In this document: in pieces, positions 5,561 to 6,678 of the stretch | Layout: each line of letters opens with the position of its first letter | Numbering within the stretch: position 1 is the stretch's first letter | Assembly: GCA_937936215.1 (NCBI GenBank) | Contig: CALGWX010000374.1 | Coordinates: 1 to 6,678 of the forward strand | Source: an uncultured Burkholderiaceae bacterium | GTDB lineage: Bacteria; Pseudomonadota; Gammaproteobacteria; Burkholderiales; Burkholderiaceae_F | Direction: 5' to 3' | Length of the DNA: 6,678 bases | The notes under the pieces: generated by a model | The model's database searches: none | What the model was told of the DNA's origin: nothing | Seen by the model: only the letters and a program-made list of their open reading frames with translations | Translations under genes and position numbers: made by a program

Positions 5561-6417
5561 CGCCGCAACGCTTCGATCGCTTGGTCGTAGCCGGCGCGCA
5601 GCTTCGCGTACACGGGGCCAGGGCGGCCGCTGCCGACCGGCTGGCCGTCGAGCCGCACGATCGGCAGGACTTCGCGCGTGGCCGAGGTCAGCATCAGCTC
5701 GTCGGCGCCGGCGACCTCGGCCTGCGAAAGCCGCCGCGCCTCGAACGGAATGCCCAGTTTCGCGCACAGCTCGGTGATCAGGCCGTAGCGGATGCCTTCG
5801 AGGATCAGTCGATCGCGCGGTGGCGCGATCACGGTGCCGCCGCGCACCGCCCACACGTTGCTGGAGGAGCCTTCGGTCAGGAAGCCGTCGCGGAACTGCA
5901 CCACTTCGTCGGCACCCTGCTCGGCGGCGTACTGCCGCGCCAGCACCGCGCCGAGCAGCGACACCGACTTGATGTCGCAGCGCAGCCAGCGCTCGTCGGC
6001 GCGCGTGACGGCCGCCAGCCCCCCCTCGCGCTGCTCGCGCGAGGGCCGCACGAACGCGCTGGTCATCGCGAACACCGTCGGCGTGGCGTGGGGCGGAAAG
6101 GCGAAGTCGCGCTTGGCCACGCCGCGCGTGACCTGCCAGTAGACGAACTGGTGCTCCTCGCCCAGCCGCGACACCAGGCCATCGACCACCGCCCGCCAGC
6201 CGGCGCGGTCGAGCGGGTTGGCCAGGCCGATCTCCCGCGCGCTGCGCTCGAAGCGCGCCAGGTGCTGCTCGAAGCGGAACGGCTGCCGGTAGTACACCGG
6301 CACCACTTCGTAGATGCCGTCGCCGAAGATGAAGCCGCGGTCGAGCACCGACACCTTGGCCTGCGCGAGCGGCAGCCACTCGCCATTGAGGTAACAGATC
6401 GAGTTCGGGAAGTCCAT
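5557..6417 (-). CDS. dat: D-amino acid aminotransferase-like protein (PLP fold type IV)
   Basis: This 286-residue pyridoxal-phosphate enzyme of the class IV aminotransferases is closest in style to D-amino acid transaminases. These interconvert D-alanine and 2-oxoglutarate with pyruvate and D-glutamate, feeding peptidoglycan precursors. The N-terminus YLNGEWLPLAQAKVSVLDRGFIFGDGIYE is the usual family opening. The Schiff-base lysine is Lys150 in RCDIKSVSLLG. Glu182 in FLTEGSSSNVWAV is the expected pyridine-nitrogen partner, and LTSATREVLPI binds cofactor phosphate in the family. The segment RGVAKRDFAFP (98-108) has Phe105 where the Bacillus enzyme, as I recall it, has a His (its RNH motif), so specificity may differ. 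Branched-chain or 4-amino-4-deoxychorismate activity cannot be excluded. The ATG at 6417 has a good AAGGA five bases upstream. It lies 33 bp downstream of the 69-aa gene and overlaps ybeD by four bases. Confidence 0.88.
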   Translation of the reverse strand: MDFPNSICYLNGEWLPLAQAKVSVLDRGFIFGDGIYEVVPVYYRQPFRFEQHLARFERSAREIGLANPLDRAGWRAVVDGLVSRLGEEHQFVYWQVTRGVAKRDFAFPPHATPTVFAMTSAFVRPSREQREGGLAAVTRADERWLRCDIKSVSLLGAVLARQYAAEQGADEVVQFRDGFLTEGSSSNVWAVRGGTVIAPPRDRLILEGIRYGLITELCAKLGIPFEARRLSQAEVAGADELMLTSATREVLPIVRLDGQPVGSGRPGPVYAKLRAGYDQAIEALRR

Positions 6418-6450
6418 GGTCGTCCTTGCCGGCGCCGACGTTGTCGCGCG

Positions 6451-6660
6451 TCAGCGCCGCCGCACGCGCAGGATGAAGTCACGCGCCGCCTGCTCGCCGA
6501 GGGCGGCGGCGATCAGGCGCTCGCCCTCGCGCACCAGCGGCCGCAGCTCGTCGCCAGAGGCGGCCGCCTCCATCGCCGCGGCGAGATCGGCCATCTGCGG
6601 GCCGAGCAGCTCGACGATGGCCGCGGCCGCGCGCAGCTTGGCCTCGTGCACGGTGGTCAT
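6451..6660 (-). CDS. Small hypothetical protein (69 aa)
   Basis: I do not recognise this family. The 69-residue product is rich in Ala, Leu, Glu and Arg, with no cysteine, no signal and no membrane segment. It looks like two or three amphipathic helices (about 5-35, 37-54 and 56-68) ending in a basic LRVRRR tail, so it is probably a small cytoplasmic helical protein. The ATG at 6660 has no strong ribosome binding site, and only 18 bases upstream are visible, so a longer N-terminus beginning outside the window cannot be excluded. It precedes the aminotransferase by 33 bp on the same strand and is probably co-transcribed. In related genomes a D-alanyl-D-alanine carboxypeptidase gene often lies further upstream of this cluster, but that position is outside the window. 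Confidence 0.6.
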   Translation of the reverse strand: MTTVHEAKLRAAAAIVELLGPQMADLAAAMEAAASGDELRPLVREGERLIAAALGEQAARDFILRVRRR

Positions 6661-6678
6661 TTGCGACTCGGGGATCGA

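Overview
The window reads as an ordinary chromosomal segment of a very GC-rich proteobacterium (about 70% G+C by eye), most likely a betaproteobacterium. The evidence is the gene order aminotransferase (dat) - ybeD - lipB - lipA, the LipA/LipB sequence style (the RSSYHADQQAH tail of LipA, the HAKIAALGVKVSRG stretch of LipB), and the presence of DUF4197 and M48-TerB type genes. No mobile element, CRISPR array, rRNA or tRNA is seen, and codon use looks uniform.

Layout. (1) Bases 1-1512, plus strand: the C-terminal part of a membrane M48 metallopeptidase, cut by the window edge just after where its HEXXH motif should lie, with a long C-terminal extension carrying two TerB-like DG motifs. (2) Bases 1513-1772: a convergent gap of 260 bp with no convincing gene but with GC-rich hairpins near the ends of both flanking genes. 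(3) Bases 1773-2486, minus strand: an exported DUF4197 protein with a twin-arginine-like signal. (4) Bases 2613-3176, plus strand: a membrane-anchored TlpA-like thiol-disulfide protein with a CGTC active site, divergent from DUF4197. (5) Bases 3193-6660, minus strand: a tight gene cluster read in the order 69-aa hypothetical protein, D-amino-acid/branched-chain type IV aminotransferase, YbeD (DUF493), LipB, LipA and an 86-aa membrane protein. Two junctions in this cluster are ATGA stop/start overlaps (dat/ybeD and lipB/lipA).

How the genes work together. LipB moves octanoate from octanoyl-ACP to the lipoyl domains of 2-oxoacid dehydrogenases and the glycine cleavage H protein. LipA then inserts two sulfurs to make lipoate. 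YbeD is a small ACT-like protein whose persistent linkage to lipB/lipA suggests a regulatory or accessory role. The aminotransferase probably makes or breaks down D-amino acids for the cell wall and is co-transcribed by position. The TlpA-like protein and the DUF4197 protein both act in the envelope or periplasm.

I did not find a clearly new multi-gene system. The points most worth a second look are a Phe in place of an expected His in the aminotransferase substrate-binding motif, an 18-codon reading frame squeezed between lipA and the membrane protein gene, paired hairpins in the only sizeable gap inside the lip cluster, and two unassigned small proteins at the cluster's ends.
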